64,000 bases of DNA from Burkholderiales bacterium (GCA_019634975.1 JAHCAI010000003.1:186001-250000), one strand, 5' to 3'; numbered from the stretch's first letter, positions 51,241-59,339 are shown. Made by a program: numbers and translations. Notes: a model not told the origin generated them from the sequence alone.

Positions 51241-52197
51241 CTCGCGCCGGCTGCTGCGTTCCTGACGGTGACCGGAGCAGTGCAGGCACAGGGCGCGGCG
51301 AACTACCCCAACCGCACGATCCGTTACATCGTCGGTTACACGCCCGGCGGCACGTCCGACATGCTCGCGCGTGCGGTGGGCCAGAAACTGGCCGCGGCCT
51401 GGGGGCAGCAGGTCATCATCGACAACCGCCCCGGCGCCGGCACCAACATCGGCACCGAGCTCGGCGCGAAGGCGCCGCCCGACGGCTACACGCTGTTCAT
51501 GCCGACGGTGGCCAACGCGATCAACCCGACGCTCTATCCCAAGCTCGGCTACGACATGCTGAAGGACTTCGCCTACGTCACCAATTTCGCCAAGGTGCCG
51601 GGCATCGTCGTCGTGCATCCCTCGCTGCCGGCGAAGAACGCGAAGGAACTGATTGCCATTGCCAGGGCGAACCCGGACGCACTGCGTCACGGCTCCACCG
51701 GCATCGGCAGCCCGCACCACCTTGCCGGCGAGATTTTCAAGTCCATGTCCGGCGTGAAAATGGTGCACGTGCCGTACAAAGGCGCGACGCCGGCGATCGC
51801 CGACATCATCGCCGGCCACATCGAGGTCTATTTCGGCGCGATGGTGTCGACGCTGCCGCATGCGCGCAGCGGCCGGCTGCGCGCGCTGGGCGTGACCAGT
51901 CTCAAGCGCGTCGCCGCGGCGAAAGACATTGCCACCCTCGACGAGCAGGGCCTGAAAGGCTACGAGACCGGGTCCTGGTTCGGCATGGCAGTGCCGACCG
52001 GCACGCCGCGGGACATCATCGCCAGGCTGCATGGCGAGTCGACCAAGGCGCTGCAGGCGCCTGATCTGCGCGATCGCATGGTGGCGGAGGGTGCCGAATT
52101 CGTCGGCGACACGCCCGAACAGTTCACGGCCTTCATCAGGTCCGAGATCGAGAAATGGGGCAAGGCTGTCAGGGCCTCGGGGGCCAGGGTCGATTGA
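51211..52197 (+). CDS. Bug-family periplasmic receptor
   Basis: A 328-residue receptor with a signal peptide of about 28 residues (LTILAPAAAFLTVTGAVQAQ), then NYPNRTIRYIVGYTPGGTSD and VPYKGATPAIADIIAGHIEV. AGGA precedes the ATG by 8 bases. The stop overlaps the next gene's TTG start (TTGA), which ties this receptor to an unrecognised 361-residue protein. It has no permease nearby. Confidence 0.92.
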   Translation: MFKINNLLTILAPAAAFLTVTGAVQAQGAANYPNRTIRYIVGYTPGGTSDMLARAVGQKLAAAWGQQVIIDNRPGAGTNIGTELGAKAPPDGYTLFMPTVANAINPTLYPKLGYDMLKDFAYVTNFAKVPGIVVVHPSLPAKNAKELIAIARANPDALRHGSTGIGSPHHLAGEIFKSMSGVKMVHVPYKGATPAIADIIAGHIEVYFGAMVSTLPHARSGRLRALGVTSLKRVAAAKDIATLDEQGLKGYETGSWFGMAVPTGTPRDIIARLHGESTKALQAPDLRDRMVAEGAEFVGDTPEQFTAFIRSEIEKWGKAVRASGARVD

Positions 52198-53279
52198 GCC
52201 ATACCGTAACACTGCCTGATCCGCGCGGCGGCGCGGGCATTCCAGGCCAGGCGCTGCAGGCTGCGGCTGCGAACGGCGATGATGCCGTGCTCTTGGCTGC
52301 GTTGCGCGAGGCCCTCCCCGCCGGCGACGATGCCGCCATCCGCGCGGCCCTTGGCGCACAACCGCCGGCGGCCGCGCAGCGCGTTGCCCGGGTGCTGGCC
52401 GCCGCGCTCGACGCGCGGGGAGAGGGCATCGGCCTGCGATTTTTCGCGATCCCGCTGGTGATTGTTGCCGGTGCGCGCGGCCCCAGCACGGTGCCCGGCG
52501 TGCTGCCCGAGGTGCATGTGCTGCGCGGGCTGCTCGAGCAGCACGGCGCGGTCGGCGTGACCCGCAACTTCGGGCTCGGCAATGCGCTGGTCAGCGCGGA
52601 GGCGCTGGACGCGCTGTCTCCTTCAGCCTTGTGGCATGCTGCAGCCGACCCGTCGCAGCGCGCGCCGCTCGATGCGCTGCAGCCGGAACCGATCAATGTT
52701 GCAGGTAGCCGCGAGCAGGTTCATCTGCGCTTCATCACCGGTGCCGGTATCAACCCTGAACACTTGCCTTCGTTCCTGGAGTCGGCGTCGAACATCGGCA
52801 CCTGGGGCATGGCGATGACTCGTGAGCTGGCGCGCCAGCTCGCCCAGCCCGGCCTCGAAATCCTGCCGATGCCGCGCCCGCCGCAGCCGCTGCTGACGGC
52901 GGCCCACGCCGGCCGCCGCGCCCAGCTCGAGGCAGCGCTGAGCCTGTTCCTCGGCAATACCCTGCGCAAATTCCGCATGGCCGTCGGCGACCCCGAAGCC
53001 GTGCTCTCGGCGCACCGCCTCGACAGCGGTGGCGGCGAACTGCGGCTGAGCCTGAGCACGCCGCTGGATGATTCGCTGTTCGAAGGCTTTGTCTGGCCAT
53101 TGCAGCCGCAGGATGAAGTGGCGGAGGTGTCACAGTTGTTGCTGAGCACGCTGGCCGAATGCCGTGTGTCGAACGTGAACGTGTTACCTCAGGTCTTGCC
53201 GGAACGGCTGCAGGGCGGGGCGGTGTTTGTGGCGGGACGGATGCTGGATGGTCTAACAAAGGTTTCAGCGAAACATTAA
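52194..53279 (+). CDS. Hypothetical protein coupled to a Bug receptor
   Basis: The protein has 361 residues from a TTG that overlaps the Bug stop as TTGA; the coupling is the basis for this start. No signal peptide or membrane helix is evident. Notable stretches are FFAIPLVIVAGARGPSTVPG, QHGAVGVTRNFGLGNALVSA and a C-terminal LLLSTLAECRVSNVNVLPQV. I do not recognise the family. The C-terminus (DGLTKVSAKH) abuts the AT-richer accessory cassette, so it may have been altered by insertion. It may assist the receptor's transport pathway, but that is only context. Confidence 0.6.
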   Translation: MSHTVTLPDPRGGAGIPGQALQAAAANGDDAVLLAALREALPAGDDAAIRAALGAQPPAAAQRVARVLAAALDARGEGIGLRFFAIPLVIVAGARGPSTVPGVLPEVHVLRGLLEQHGAVGVTRNFGLGNALVSAEALDALSPSALWHAAADPSQRAPLDALQPEPINVAGSREQVHLRFITGAGINPEHLPSFLESASNIGTWGMAMTRELARQLAQPGLEILPMPRPPQPLLTAAHAGRRAQLEAALSLFLGNTLRKFRMAVGDPEAVLSAHRLDSGGGELRLSLSTPLDDSLFEGFVWPLQPQDEVAEVSQLLLSTLAECRVSNVNVLPQVLPERLQGGAVFVAGRMLDGLTKVSAKH

Positions 53280-53339
53280 TGGGAAATATTTGCGCAGTGC
53301 TTGTTGACAAGTAATGTGCACATCATTAACCTCAGCATT

Positions 53340-53478
53340 GCATTTTGAGTGGGTCGACGCCCACGCCAACCTGCCTGTCCGGGCAAGGTGGCATCGCTAA
53401 ACAAGCGAATGCGGTCGGTTTAACCGGCAACGAAGCGGGCGCGTCGACCCTCCTCGCGAATGCGTGGAGGGTTTTTTG
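53340..53478 (+). ncRNA. Candidate riboswitch / structured leader of metK-like operon
   Basis: A structured RNA is predictable by eye between a TTGACA (53304-53309, possible -35) and metK. P1 is perfect: GGGTCGACGC (53351-53360) pairs with GCGTCGACCC (53441-53450). It encloses three hairpins: P2 53365-53375/53382-53392 (small bulges), P3 GCATCGCT-AAACA-AGCGAATGC (53391-53412, one bulge) and P4 53414-53419/53423-53428. A local alternative hairpin GTGGG/CCCAC (53349-53364) competes with P1. The 3' strand of P1 overlaps the terminator's 5' arm by 3 bases, the layout of a transcription-terminating riboswitch. No known SAM or SAH riboswitch consensus that I can recall fits. Not verified by computation. 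Confidence 0.6.
53448..53477 (+). terminator. Intrinsic terminator in the metK leader
   Basis: CCCTCC (53448-53453) pairs with GGAGGG (53466-53471); CGC and GCG extend the stem inside across a T-T mismatch. TTTTTT follows. It lies about 95 bases before metK, so it probably acts as an attenuator and does not end an upstream gene. Confidence 0.82.
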
Positions 53479-53571
53479 TTTTGCGGTTCGCTCACGTAAC
53501 GGGCGAGGTGGATTTGTTCCGGCTTGCGGCACCTGGCTATTTGCCAAAGCTCGCTAAACAGGAGGTTTGAC

Positions 53572-54702
53572 ATGTTGTTTTGTGATGGACTTTTTACTTC
53601 CGAATCCGTTTCAGATGGGCACCCAGACAAGTTTTGCGACCAGATTTCTGATGCGGTGCTCGATGCATGCCTTGAGATAGACCCGGGTGCCCGGGTTGCC
53701 GTGGAAACAGCGGCCAAAGGACATCGTGTTTGGGTTTTTGGCGAAATCACTGCTCTTGCTGTTCCTGAGGTGTCCGAACTGGTCCGTGATGTTGCGCGAG
53801 GTATCGGGCATGGAGAAGGTCGCTGGGGGCTCGATCCAAACCACCTTGTGGTCAATGTTGATCTCGAACTGCAATCCAAACAGATTGCAGTCAAGGTGGA
53901 TACTGGAGGCGCTGGCGACCAAGGGCTGATGTTCGGCTACGCCTGCGACGAAACGCCGGAGTTTCTTCCGGCGCCGATCGCTTGGGCGAATGCTTTGATG
54001 CGTCGGCACAAGACTTTGCGATTGGGCGATGCGGGCGGATGGCTTGGGCCTGATGCCAAAAGCCAGGTGACGGTCGAGTATGCGGAAGGACGCCCTTTGC
54101 GTATCCAGACCGTGGTGCTTTCGGTGCAACATCCTGCTGGCTATGATGAAGCCAGATTGCGCGAATTTTGCGTCGAGCAAATCATCCGTCCGGTTTTGCC
54201 GCAGGCGTTGACCGATAACGCAGTATTGCTGATCAACCCCGGTGGGTCTTTTGTGGATGGCGGTCCTATTGCCGATGCTGGGCTGACTGGGCGCAAGATC
54301 ATTGTGGATACCTATGGCGGTTACGCACGCCATGGCGGCGGAGCTTTTTCTGGCAAAGATCCTACAAAGGTTGACCGATCGGCAGCATATGCGGCTCGCC
54401 ATCTTGCCCGCGAGATTGTGTGTCGTGGCGCGGCGCGTCACTGCGAGGTGCGTCTGGCCTATGCCATTGGCGTTGCCGATCCAGTCGCCATCAGCGTCGA
54501 AACCTTCGGCACCGGCGGAGTTTTGCCTTCCGATCTGGTCGAAATCGTAAGTAATACCAGCTTGTTCACGCCAGCCGCGATCAGTTCCCGGCTCTGTTTG
54601 CGCCAGCCGATTTACCGAAAAACGGCAGCCTTCGGTCATTTTGGGCGTTTGGAGTTTCCTTGGGAGCAAGACTGGAGTGCGCAAGGAGGGCATCAATCAT
54701 GA
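53572..54702 (+). CDS. metK: Divergent S-adenosylmethionine synthetase
   Basis: This 376-residue enzyme makes SAM from methionine and ATP. Catalytic signatures are complete: FTSESVSDGHPDKFCDQISD at the N-terminus, GAGDQGLMFGYACDET in the middle and GGGAFSGKDPTKVDRSAAYA near residue 265. The gene is clearly AT-richer than its neighbours, and the sequence looks divergent from a housekeeping betaproteobacterial MetK, so it is probably an acquired second copy. The ATG has a perfect AGGAGG. The upstream leader holds a candidate riboswitch with terminator. The stop overlaps the next ATG. Confidence 0.9.
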   Translation: MLFCDGLFTSESVSDGHPDKFCDQISDAVLDACLEIDPGARVAVETAAKGHRVWVFGEITALAVPEVSELVRDVARGIGHGEGRWGLDPNHLVVNVDLELQSKQIAVKVDTGGAGDQGLMFGYACDETPEFLPAPIAWANALMRRHKTLRLGDAGGWLGPDAKSQVTVEYAEGRPLRIQTVVLSVQHPAGYDEARLREFCVEQIIRPVLPQALTDNAVLLINPGGSFVDGGPIADAGLTGRKIIVDTYGGYARHGGGAFSGKDPTKVDRSAAYAARHLAREIVCRGAARHCEVRLAYAIGVADPVAISVETFGTGGVLPSDLVEIVSNTSLFTPAAISSRLCLRQPIYRKTAAFGHFGRLEFPWEQDWSAQGGHQS

Positions 54703-55016
54703 GCGTCCCCGTTAAGTTTATTACCGTTGTCCTGAAAAAGGAGTTTCTGGAAGATTATTTTCCAGGCGGGCTGGGAGCTTTTTTACGGACGTATCCTGAG
54801 ATTCCATACGACGAGCATTTGGTTGCCGTGCCTTTCATGTCCAGTCAGTATGTGCATGAAATGGTAAATATGTTTACCTACATCGGGGCAGACATCGATA
54901 ACGGATTGGCTATTTGCTGTATGTCAACTGGCCCTTGGGCGACTTGTCCGGATATCGAGTTTGTGATGGATGAGGCTAAGCCAACGTTTGAGCAATGGAG
55001 TGCACGGCACAGTTAG
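54699..55016 (+). CDS. Unrecognised partner of the MetK-like enzyme
   Basis: The protein has 105 residues. The ATG at 54699 overlaps the metK stop (ATGA) and has AAGGAGG 9 bases upstream, so it is translationally coupled. It has no signal peptide or membrane helix. The pattern is mixed strand and helix: VKFITVVLKKEFLEDYFPGG, then YDEHLVAVPFMSSQYVHEM, then two neighbouring Cys (LAICCMSTGPWATCPDIEF). I do not recognise the family. Given the coupling, it may use, sense or regulate SAM, but this is inference. Confidence 0.75.
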   Translation: MSVPVKFITVVLKKEFLEDYFPGGLGAFLRTYPEIPYDEHLVAVPFMSSQYVHEMVNMFTYIGADIDNGLAICCMSTGPWATCPDIEFVMDEAKPTFEQWSARHS

Positions 55017-55057
55017 CTTTCGCCACTTTTTTGTATTTGAGATTCAAGGGGGATTTA

Positions 55058-55736
55058 ATGAGTTGGCCAATTTTAAACAAAAGTACAAAGAGCTATTCTT
55101 ATAGTTCTGGCAATTATAGTTGCGATAACGCAGTTAATTATTTTTGATGAAGATGGTTTTCGTGGATCGGGGTGGATTCTTTCTGTTGTTGTTATTGCTA
55201 TTTCTCTTATATTGGCTTTTAGCCATTTAGGTGGTTCAAGTGGCGTTGATAATGCTAAGGCGCAATTGTTCTTTTCGAGAGTCCTTGAAAAATTAGATAG
55301 AAAGTTTTTGGGAAAATTGGAAAATGACTTGTTAACTGCTGCAGTCATTAAAGACGGACATTACGCCGACGCCGTACCATTCGCATATGCTTTAACGTTG
55401 CTTCGGATTTCAACAAAAAATCCAGAGTTTTTAATATCCGATGAGAAGAGGAAGCTCTTTGAGTTTGCTTTATCGAAAATGATTCATTCAAAACTTTCGG
55501 CTAATAGAGCGGTAAAGAACGCGATGCCTATCCTCCCGGGATTGAGTGTTAATGTGGGGTTAAGTGCGAAGGATATCGTTGGTAAATGTGGCCTTAGTTT
55601 AAACGCCTCTGCTGAATTGGTGAGTAATGCGGGTGTGCTAATTGATTTAGAAAGTGCCGAGGAAAACCTCGTTACGTGGCTGTCTCGACAAAAGAAAATA
55701 CCTGTCACTGAGGCAAGATCCTGTCTATTTTCGTGA
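55058..55736 (+). pseudogene. Frameshifted membrane-anchored protein
   Basis: ATG 55058 has an AGGGGG ribosome site and opens MSWPILNK, but that frame stops after about 29 codons. Removing one A from the AAAA run at 55079-55082 joins it to the downstream frame, which reads VQRAILIVLAIIVAITQLII, then SGWILSVVVIAISLILAFSH, then a soluble domain with FFSRVLEKLDRKFLGKLEND. The result would be about 225 residues with two N-terminal membrane helices. The cause could be a real mutation, a programmed shift or a sequencing error. The second half alone (from TTG 55212) would lack the membrane part. Family not recognised. Confidence 0.6.
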
Positions 55737-55905
55737 TTGCAATTTTTGCGAATTCGCATAAATTCATTATTGAGAACAAGTTGCGAAGCGTAGGGCGATC
55801 TCCATGTGTTTTTAAGCGTTAGCTTGGTGGCATTCTCTGGATCCCTGTGCATTTTAAAAATTCGTTTTTGCAAACTGAAATCTCGAAGCTGCTACAGTTT
55901 GCGCC
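55737..55905. other. Junction between accessory cassette and core genes
   Basis: The base composition returns from AT-rich to GC-rich here. I see no gene, no clear direct repeat and no tRNA end that would mark an attachment site. Confidence 0.4.
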
Positions 55906-56886
55906 ATGAAACCCTATGCCGCGCTCGATCCCGAACTGATCCTCGATGCCATCGAATCCTGCTGCGGCCTGCGCTGCGACGGCCGGCTGCAGGCGCTGAA
56001 CAGTTACGAGAACCGCGTCTACCAGGTGTGGCTGGACGGCGGGCAGTCCGTCGTCGCCAAGTTCTACCGCCCGCAGCGCTGGACGACGGATGCGATCCAG
56101 GAGGAGCAGGATTTCGCGCTGGAACTCGCTGCGCGCGAGGTCCCGGTGGTGGCGCCGCTGGCCTTCAAGGGCCGCACGCTGCACGAGCATGGCGGCTTCC
56201 AGTTCGCGCTGACGCCGCGCCGCGGCGGGCGCACGCCCGAGCTCGACGATCCGGAGACGCTGCAGTGGATGGGGCGATTCATCGCGCGCATCCATGCGGT
56301 GGGTGAGGTCAAGCCCTTCGCGCACCGCCCGACGCTCGACATCGAATCCTTCGCCTATGAGCCGGTGCAGTTCGTCCTCGACAGCGAGTTCGTGCCGGAC
56401 GATCTCTACGACACCTATGCCAGCGTCGCCGAGGACGTGGTCGAGCGCATTGAACGGCGCTGGGAGGCCGCAGGCCCGCAGCGCCGGATCCGGCTGCACG
56501 GCGACTGCCATGCCGGCAACGTGCTGTGGACCGATGACGGGCCGCATTTCGTCGACCTCGACGATGCGCGCATGGGGCCGGCGGTGCAGGACCTGTGGAT
56601 GTGCCTGTCGGGCGAACGCAAGTCGCAGCAGGCGCAGCTGCTGCACCTGCTGGACGGCTACTGCGAGTTCCGCGAGTTCGATCCGGCCGAGCTGATGCTG
56701 GTCGAGGCGCTGCGCACGCTGCGCATCGTGCATTACGCCGGCTGGCTGGCGCGGCGCTGGGACGATCCGGCCTTTCCGGCGAACTTTCCCTTTTTCAACA
56801 CCCAGCGCTACTGGCAGGACCATATCCTCGCGCTGCGCGAGCAGGCCGCGGCGCTGGACGAGCCGCCGCTGCGATGGCTGCACTGA
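55906..56886 (+). CDS. srkA: Stress-response kinase SrkA (YihE/RdoA)
   Basis: This 326-residue kinase has the aminoglycoside-phosphotransferase-like fold. The catalytic loop HGDCHAGNVLW and the metal-binding FVDLDDARMGP are intact, and the N-terminal QALNSYENRVYQVWLDGGQ fits the YihE group. In enterobacteria SrkA is a Ser/Thr kinase that counters stress-induced death. The gene is complete and overlaps the next start by 13 bases, so it is coupled to the hydrolase. Confidence 0.88.
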   Translation: MKPYAALDPELILDAIESCCGLRCDGRLQALNSYENRVYQVWLDGGQSVVAKFYRPQRWTTDAIQEEQDFALELAAREVPVVAPLAFKGRTLHEHGGFQFALTPRRGGRTPELDDPETLQWMGRFIARIHAVGEVKPFAHRPTLDIESFAYEPVQFVLDSEFVPDDLYDTYASVAEDVVERIERRWEAAGPQRRIRLHGDCHAGNVLWTDDGPHFVDLDDARMGPAVQDLWMCLSGERKSQQAQLLHLLDGYCEFREFDPAELMLVEALRTLRIVHYAGWLARRWDDPAFPANFPFFNTQRYWQDHILALREQAAALDEPPLRWLH

Positions 56887-57716
56887 ACGCCCTGCTGCGC
56901 ATCCTTTTCGTCGGCCTCGCGGCCTGGGTGCTGGTCGTCGCCTGGGTCTGGCTGACCCAGGACCGGCTGGTTTATTTCCCGCAGGTGGGGCGCGACAATC
57001 CGGCGACACCGGCCGCAGCAGGCCTGCGTTTCGAAGATCTGCGCATCCGCACCGAGGACGGCGAGACGCTGGCGGCCTGGTGGGTGCCGGCCACGAAGGG
57101 AGAGATGCAGGGCGCGGTGCTGCTGCTCCATGGCAACGCCGGCAGCATCGCCGACCGCATCATTTACCTGCCGCATTTCGCCGCGATGGGTTACGGCGTG
57201 CTGCTCATCGATTACCGCGGCTACGGCCGCAGCAGCGGCACGCCGTCCGAGGCCGGCACCCATGCCGATGCGCGCGCAGCGTGGCGCTGGCTCGAGGAGC
57301 GCGGCTTTGCCGCCGGTGACATCGTGCTGATGGGGGAGTCGCTGGGGGGCGCGGTGGCGGCGCAACTCGCGGCAGTCACCCGGCCGCGGGCGCTGCTGCT
57401 GATATCGAGCTTCACGTCGGTCAACGACCTCGGCGCCGAGCTTTATCCCTGGCTGCCGGTCAGCTGGATCAGCCGTTTCCGTTATGACACCCTGCAGGGT
57501 GTGAGGGACTACCGCGGGCCGGTGCTGGTCGTGCACAGCCGCGATGACGAGATCGTGCCGTTCCGCCATGCGCAGCGCCTGCAGGCGGCCGCCGGCTTGC
57601 GCGGCCAGCTGCTGGAGTTGCGCGGCGGGCACAATGACGCTTTCCTGTTCGGTACTCCGCAACAGGTGACCGCTGTTGCAGGGTTTCTCCGCAGCGCTGC
57701 CGAAGGTAATATGTAA
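56874..57716 (+). CDS. Alpha/beta hydrolase, membrane-anchored (BEM46-like)
   Basis: A 280-residue serine hydrolase with one N-terminal membrane helix at about residues 5-25. The nucleophile is Ser156 in GESLGG, the acid is probably Asp in HSRDDEIVP, and the base is His in RGGHNDAF. LLLHGNAGSIADRI supplies the oxyanion hole. This layout is typical of the BEM46/ABHD13 family with a periplasm- or cytosol-facing domain. The ATG lies inside the srkA end. Substrate unknown. Confidence 0.86.
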   Translation: MAALNALLRILFVGLAAWVLVVAWVWLTQDRLVYFPQVGRDNPATPAAAGLRFEDLRIRTEDGETLAAWWVPATKGEMQGAVLLLHGNAGSIADRIIYLPHFAAMGYGVLLIDYRGYGRSSGTPSEAGTHADARAAWRWLEERGFAAGDIVLMGESLGGAVAAQLAAVTRPRALLLISSFTSVNDLGAELYPWLPVSWISRFRYDTLQGVRDYRGPVLVVHSRDDEIVPFRHAQRLQAAAGLRGQLLELRGGHNDAFLFGTPQQVTAVAGFLRSAAEGNM

Positions 57717-57739
57717 CTATTTGATTATATTGATATTTA
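57715..57739. repeat. AT-rich tract, TATTTG family
   Basis: AACTATTTGATTATATTGATATTTA-like tract just before the patatin ATG. It shares TATTTGATTATA with 23878 and TTGATATTT with 11424. Confidence 0.6.
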
Positions 57740-57740
57740 C

Positions 57741-58541
57741 ATGAAAAACGAACTCAAGATCGGCATTGCGCTGGGCGCGGGCTCGGCACGCGGCTGGGCG
57801 CATATCGGCGTGTTGCGCGCGCTGGCCAAGGCCGGCATCCGGCCGCAGATCGTCTGCGGCTCCTCGATCGGCGCGCTGGTCGGCGCAGTCCATGCGGCGG
57901 GCCAGCTCGACGCGCTGGAAGACTGGGTGCTGGGCCTGACCTGGCGCAAAGTGCTCGGTTTTTTCGACATCAGCTTCAATGGCGGTTTCCTGAAGGGCGC
58001 AAAGCTGATCACCTATCTCGAGGATCACCTGCTCGACCGCTCGATCGAGGAACTGGAACTGCCGTTTGCCGCGGTCGCCACCGATCTGCGCAGCGGCCGC
58101 GAGATCTGGCTGCGCGAGGGGCGGGCGGCCGATGCCGTGCGCGCGTCGATCGCGCTGCCGGGACTGTTCACGCCGGTGGAGCGCGACGGCAGGCTGCTGG
58201 TCGATGGCGCGCTGGTGAATCCAGTGCCGGTGTCGCTGTGCCGGGCGATGGGAGCCGATGTGGTGATCGGGGTCGATCTCGGCAGCGGGCGCATGGCGCG
58301 GCGCGAGGGTGCGGGCCGCCGCGACAAGTCGCTGAACATGATCGAGGTGGTCGCCGAGAGCATCAACATCATGCAGGCGCGCATCACCCGCAGCCGGCTT
58401 GCCGGAGAGCCTGCAGACGTGCTCATCACGCCGCTGCTGGAGGACATCGGCACCATGGAATACCACCGTGCCGAGCAAGCCATTGCCGAGGGCCGGGCCG
58501 CGGCGGAAGTCGCGCTGCCGCAGATCAGGCGGCTGCTGTAG
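57741..58541 (+). CDS. Patatin-like phospholipase, RssA-type
   Basis: This 266-residue patatin-fold lipid hydrolase has the oxyanion motif GAGSARG at residues 12-18, the nucleophile Ser42 in GSSIG (residues 40-44) and the catalytic Asp155 in DGALVNPVP. The Ser-Asp dyad is therefore complete. No signal peptide, so it is cytosolic or peripheral. It follows the alpha/beta hydrolase by 24 bases, with an AT-rich tract between them. A role in phospholipid turnover is likely. Confidence 0.9.
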   Translation: MKNELKIGIALGAGSARGWAHIGVLRALAKAGIRPQIVCGSSIGALVGAVHAAGQLDALEDWVLGLTWRKVLGFFDISFNGGFLKGAKLITYLEDHLLDRSIEELELPFAAVATDLRSGREIWLREGRAADAVRASIALPGLFTPVERDGRLLVDGALVNPVPVSLCRAMGADVVIGVDLGSGRMARREGAGRRDKSLNMIEVVAESINIMQARITRSRLAGEPADVLITPLLEDIGTMEYHRAEQAIAEGRAAAEVALPQIRRLL

Positions 58542-58559
58542 CGAAAACCGGAATACGCT

Positions 58560-59339
58560 TCAGTCGAGCCCCAGCGCGTCGCGGGTGTTGCGCACCAGGG
58601 ATTTCGGCGAAATCGGCTTGTTCAGATAGCCCGAGGCACCGTAGGCCAGTGCGGCAACGATGTCGTCGCGCTCGGCGCGCGCCGTCACCACGATGATGGG
58701 CGTGTCCCTGAATTCCGCGTGCTCGCGGATCTTGCCCAGGACATCGAGACCCACGGCATCGCGCAGATCGACATCCATGATGATCAGGTCCGGCGGCGGC
58801 GTCTTGCCCAGCGCTGCGGCGATCTCGCTGCGGGTGCCGGCGCCGCGCACGTCGAAGCCGTTCTGCATCAGGGCGCGGGCGGCGGCGAGCGCTTCGGCCT
58901 CGTGGCTGTCGATGACCAGCACGATGTGCCTGTCGCCGCCGCGCGGCGGCACCGGCTTGCCGGGACGGTTGAGGATGCTGATCTGGTAACCGGCCTTCAG
59001 CCGTCGGGCGCCGGAGATCGTGGTCTCGGCATGCCGCAGCTGCTCCAGCGTCGGTTCCTTCGGCCGCTCGCTGAGAAAGTTTTCCAGCTCGCGCACGGCA
59101 GCGGGCTCCGGCAGGGGCGACTTCTCCGGCAGCAGTTCGAGGTAGCCGTCCTTGACCAGCAGCGCCAGTGCGCCGCCGATGTCGCCGGCACGCGGGAATC
59201 GCGCCCGCAGATCCGCGACTGTCGCGCGCTGGCCGACGGCCGCGAGCAGGCCCTTGGTGCCGGGCTTCAGCGCCCCCGGTTTGGCGGCTATCTCGGCCTT
59301 TCCCTTGGCGGTGGTGGCGTAGGCAACGTTGTCAGTCAT
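58560..59339 (-). CDS. Response regulator with N-terminal extension
   Basis: The protein has 259 residues from ATG 59339; the open frame further upstream is a shadow of the divergent gene. The C-terminal REC domain (about residues 135-259) has the phosphoacceptor Asp in LIIMDVDLRD, Thr in IVVTARAERDD and Lys in LNKPISPKSL. The N-terminal half (about 25-110) is Ala/Lys-rich and helical and is not a recognised DNA-binding domain. It may be a single-domain-type output regulator for twitching, cyclic-di-GMP or partition control. No kinase adjoins it. Confidence 0.82.
   Translation of the reverse strand: MTDNVAYATTAKGKAEIAAKPGALKPGTKGLLAAVGQRATVADLRARFPRAGDIGGALALLVKDGYLELLPEKSPLPEPAAVRELENFLSERPKEPTLEQLRHAETTISGARRLKAGYQISILNRPGKPVPPRGGDRHIVLVIDSHEAEALAAARALMQNGFDVRGAGTRSEIAAALGKTPPPDLIIMDVDLRDAVGLDVLGKIREHAEFRDTPIIVVTARAERDDIVAALAYGASGYLNKPISPKSLVRNTRDALGLD

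Noticed and set aside
53340..53478. tRNA-like or known SAM riboswitch interpretation of the metK leader
   Set aside because: The four-stem layout superficially recalls a tRNA, but stem and loop lengths and the T-arm sequence do not fit. The conserved cores of known SAM riboswitches, as I recall them, are absent.
53251..55823. Possible integron-type attC ends (GTCTAAC at 53251, GCGTTAGC at 55816) around the metK cassette
   Set aside because: The first lies inside a coding region, the second deviates from the consensus, the sites are far apart and there is no integrase.
53280..55905. Prophage or insertion sequence origin of the AT-richer region
   Set aside because: No integrase, transposase, terminal inverted repeats or phage structural genes were found.
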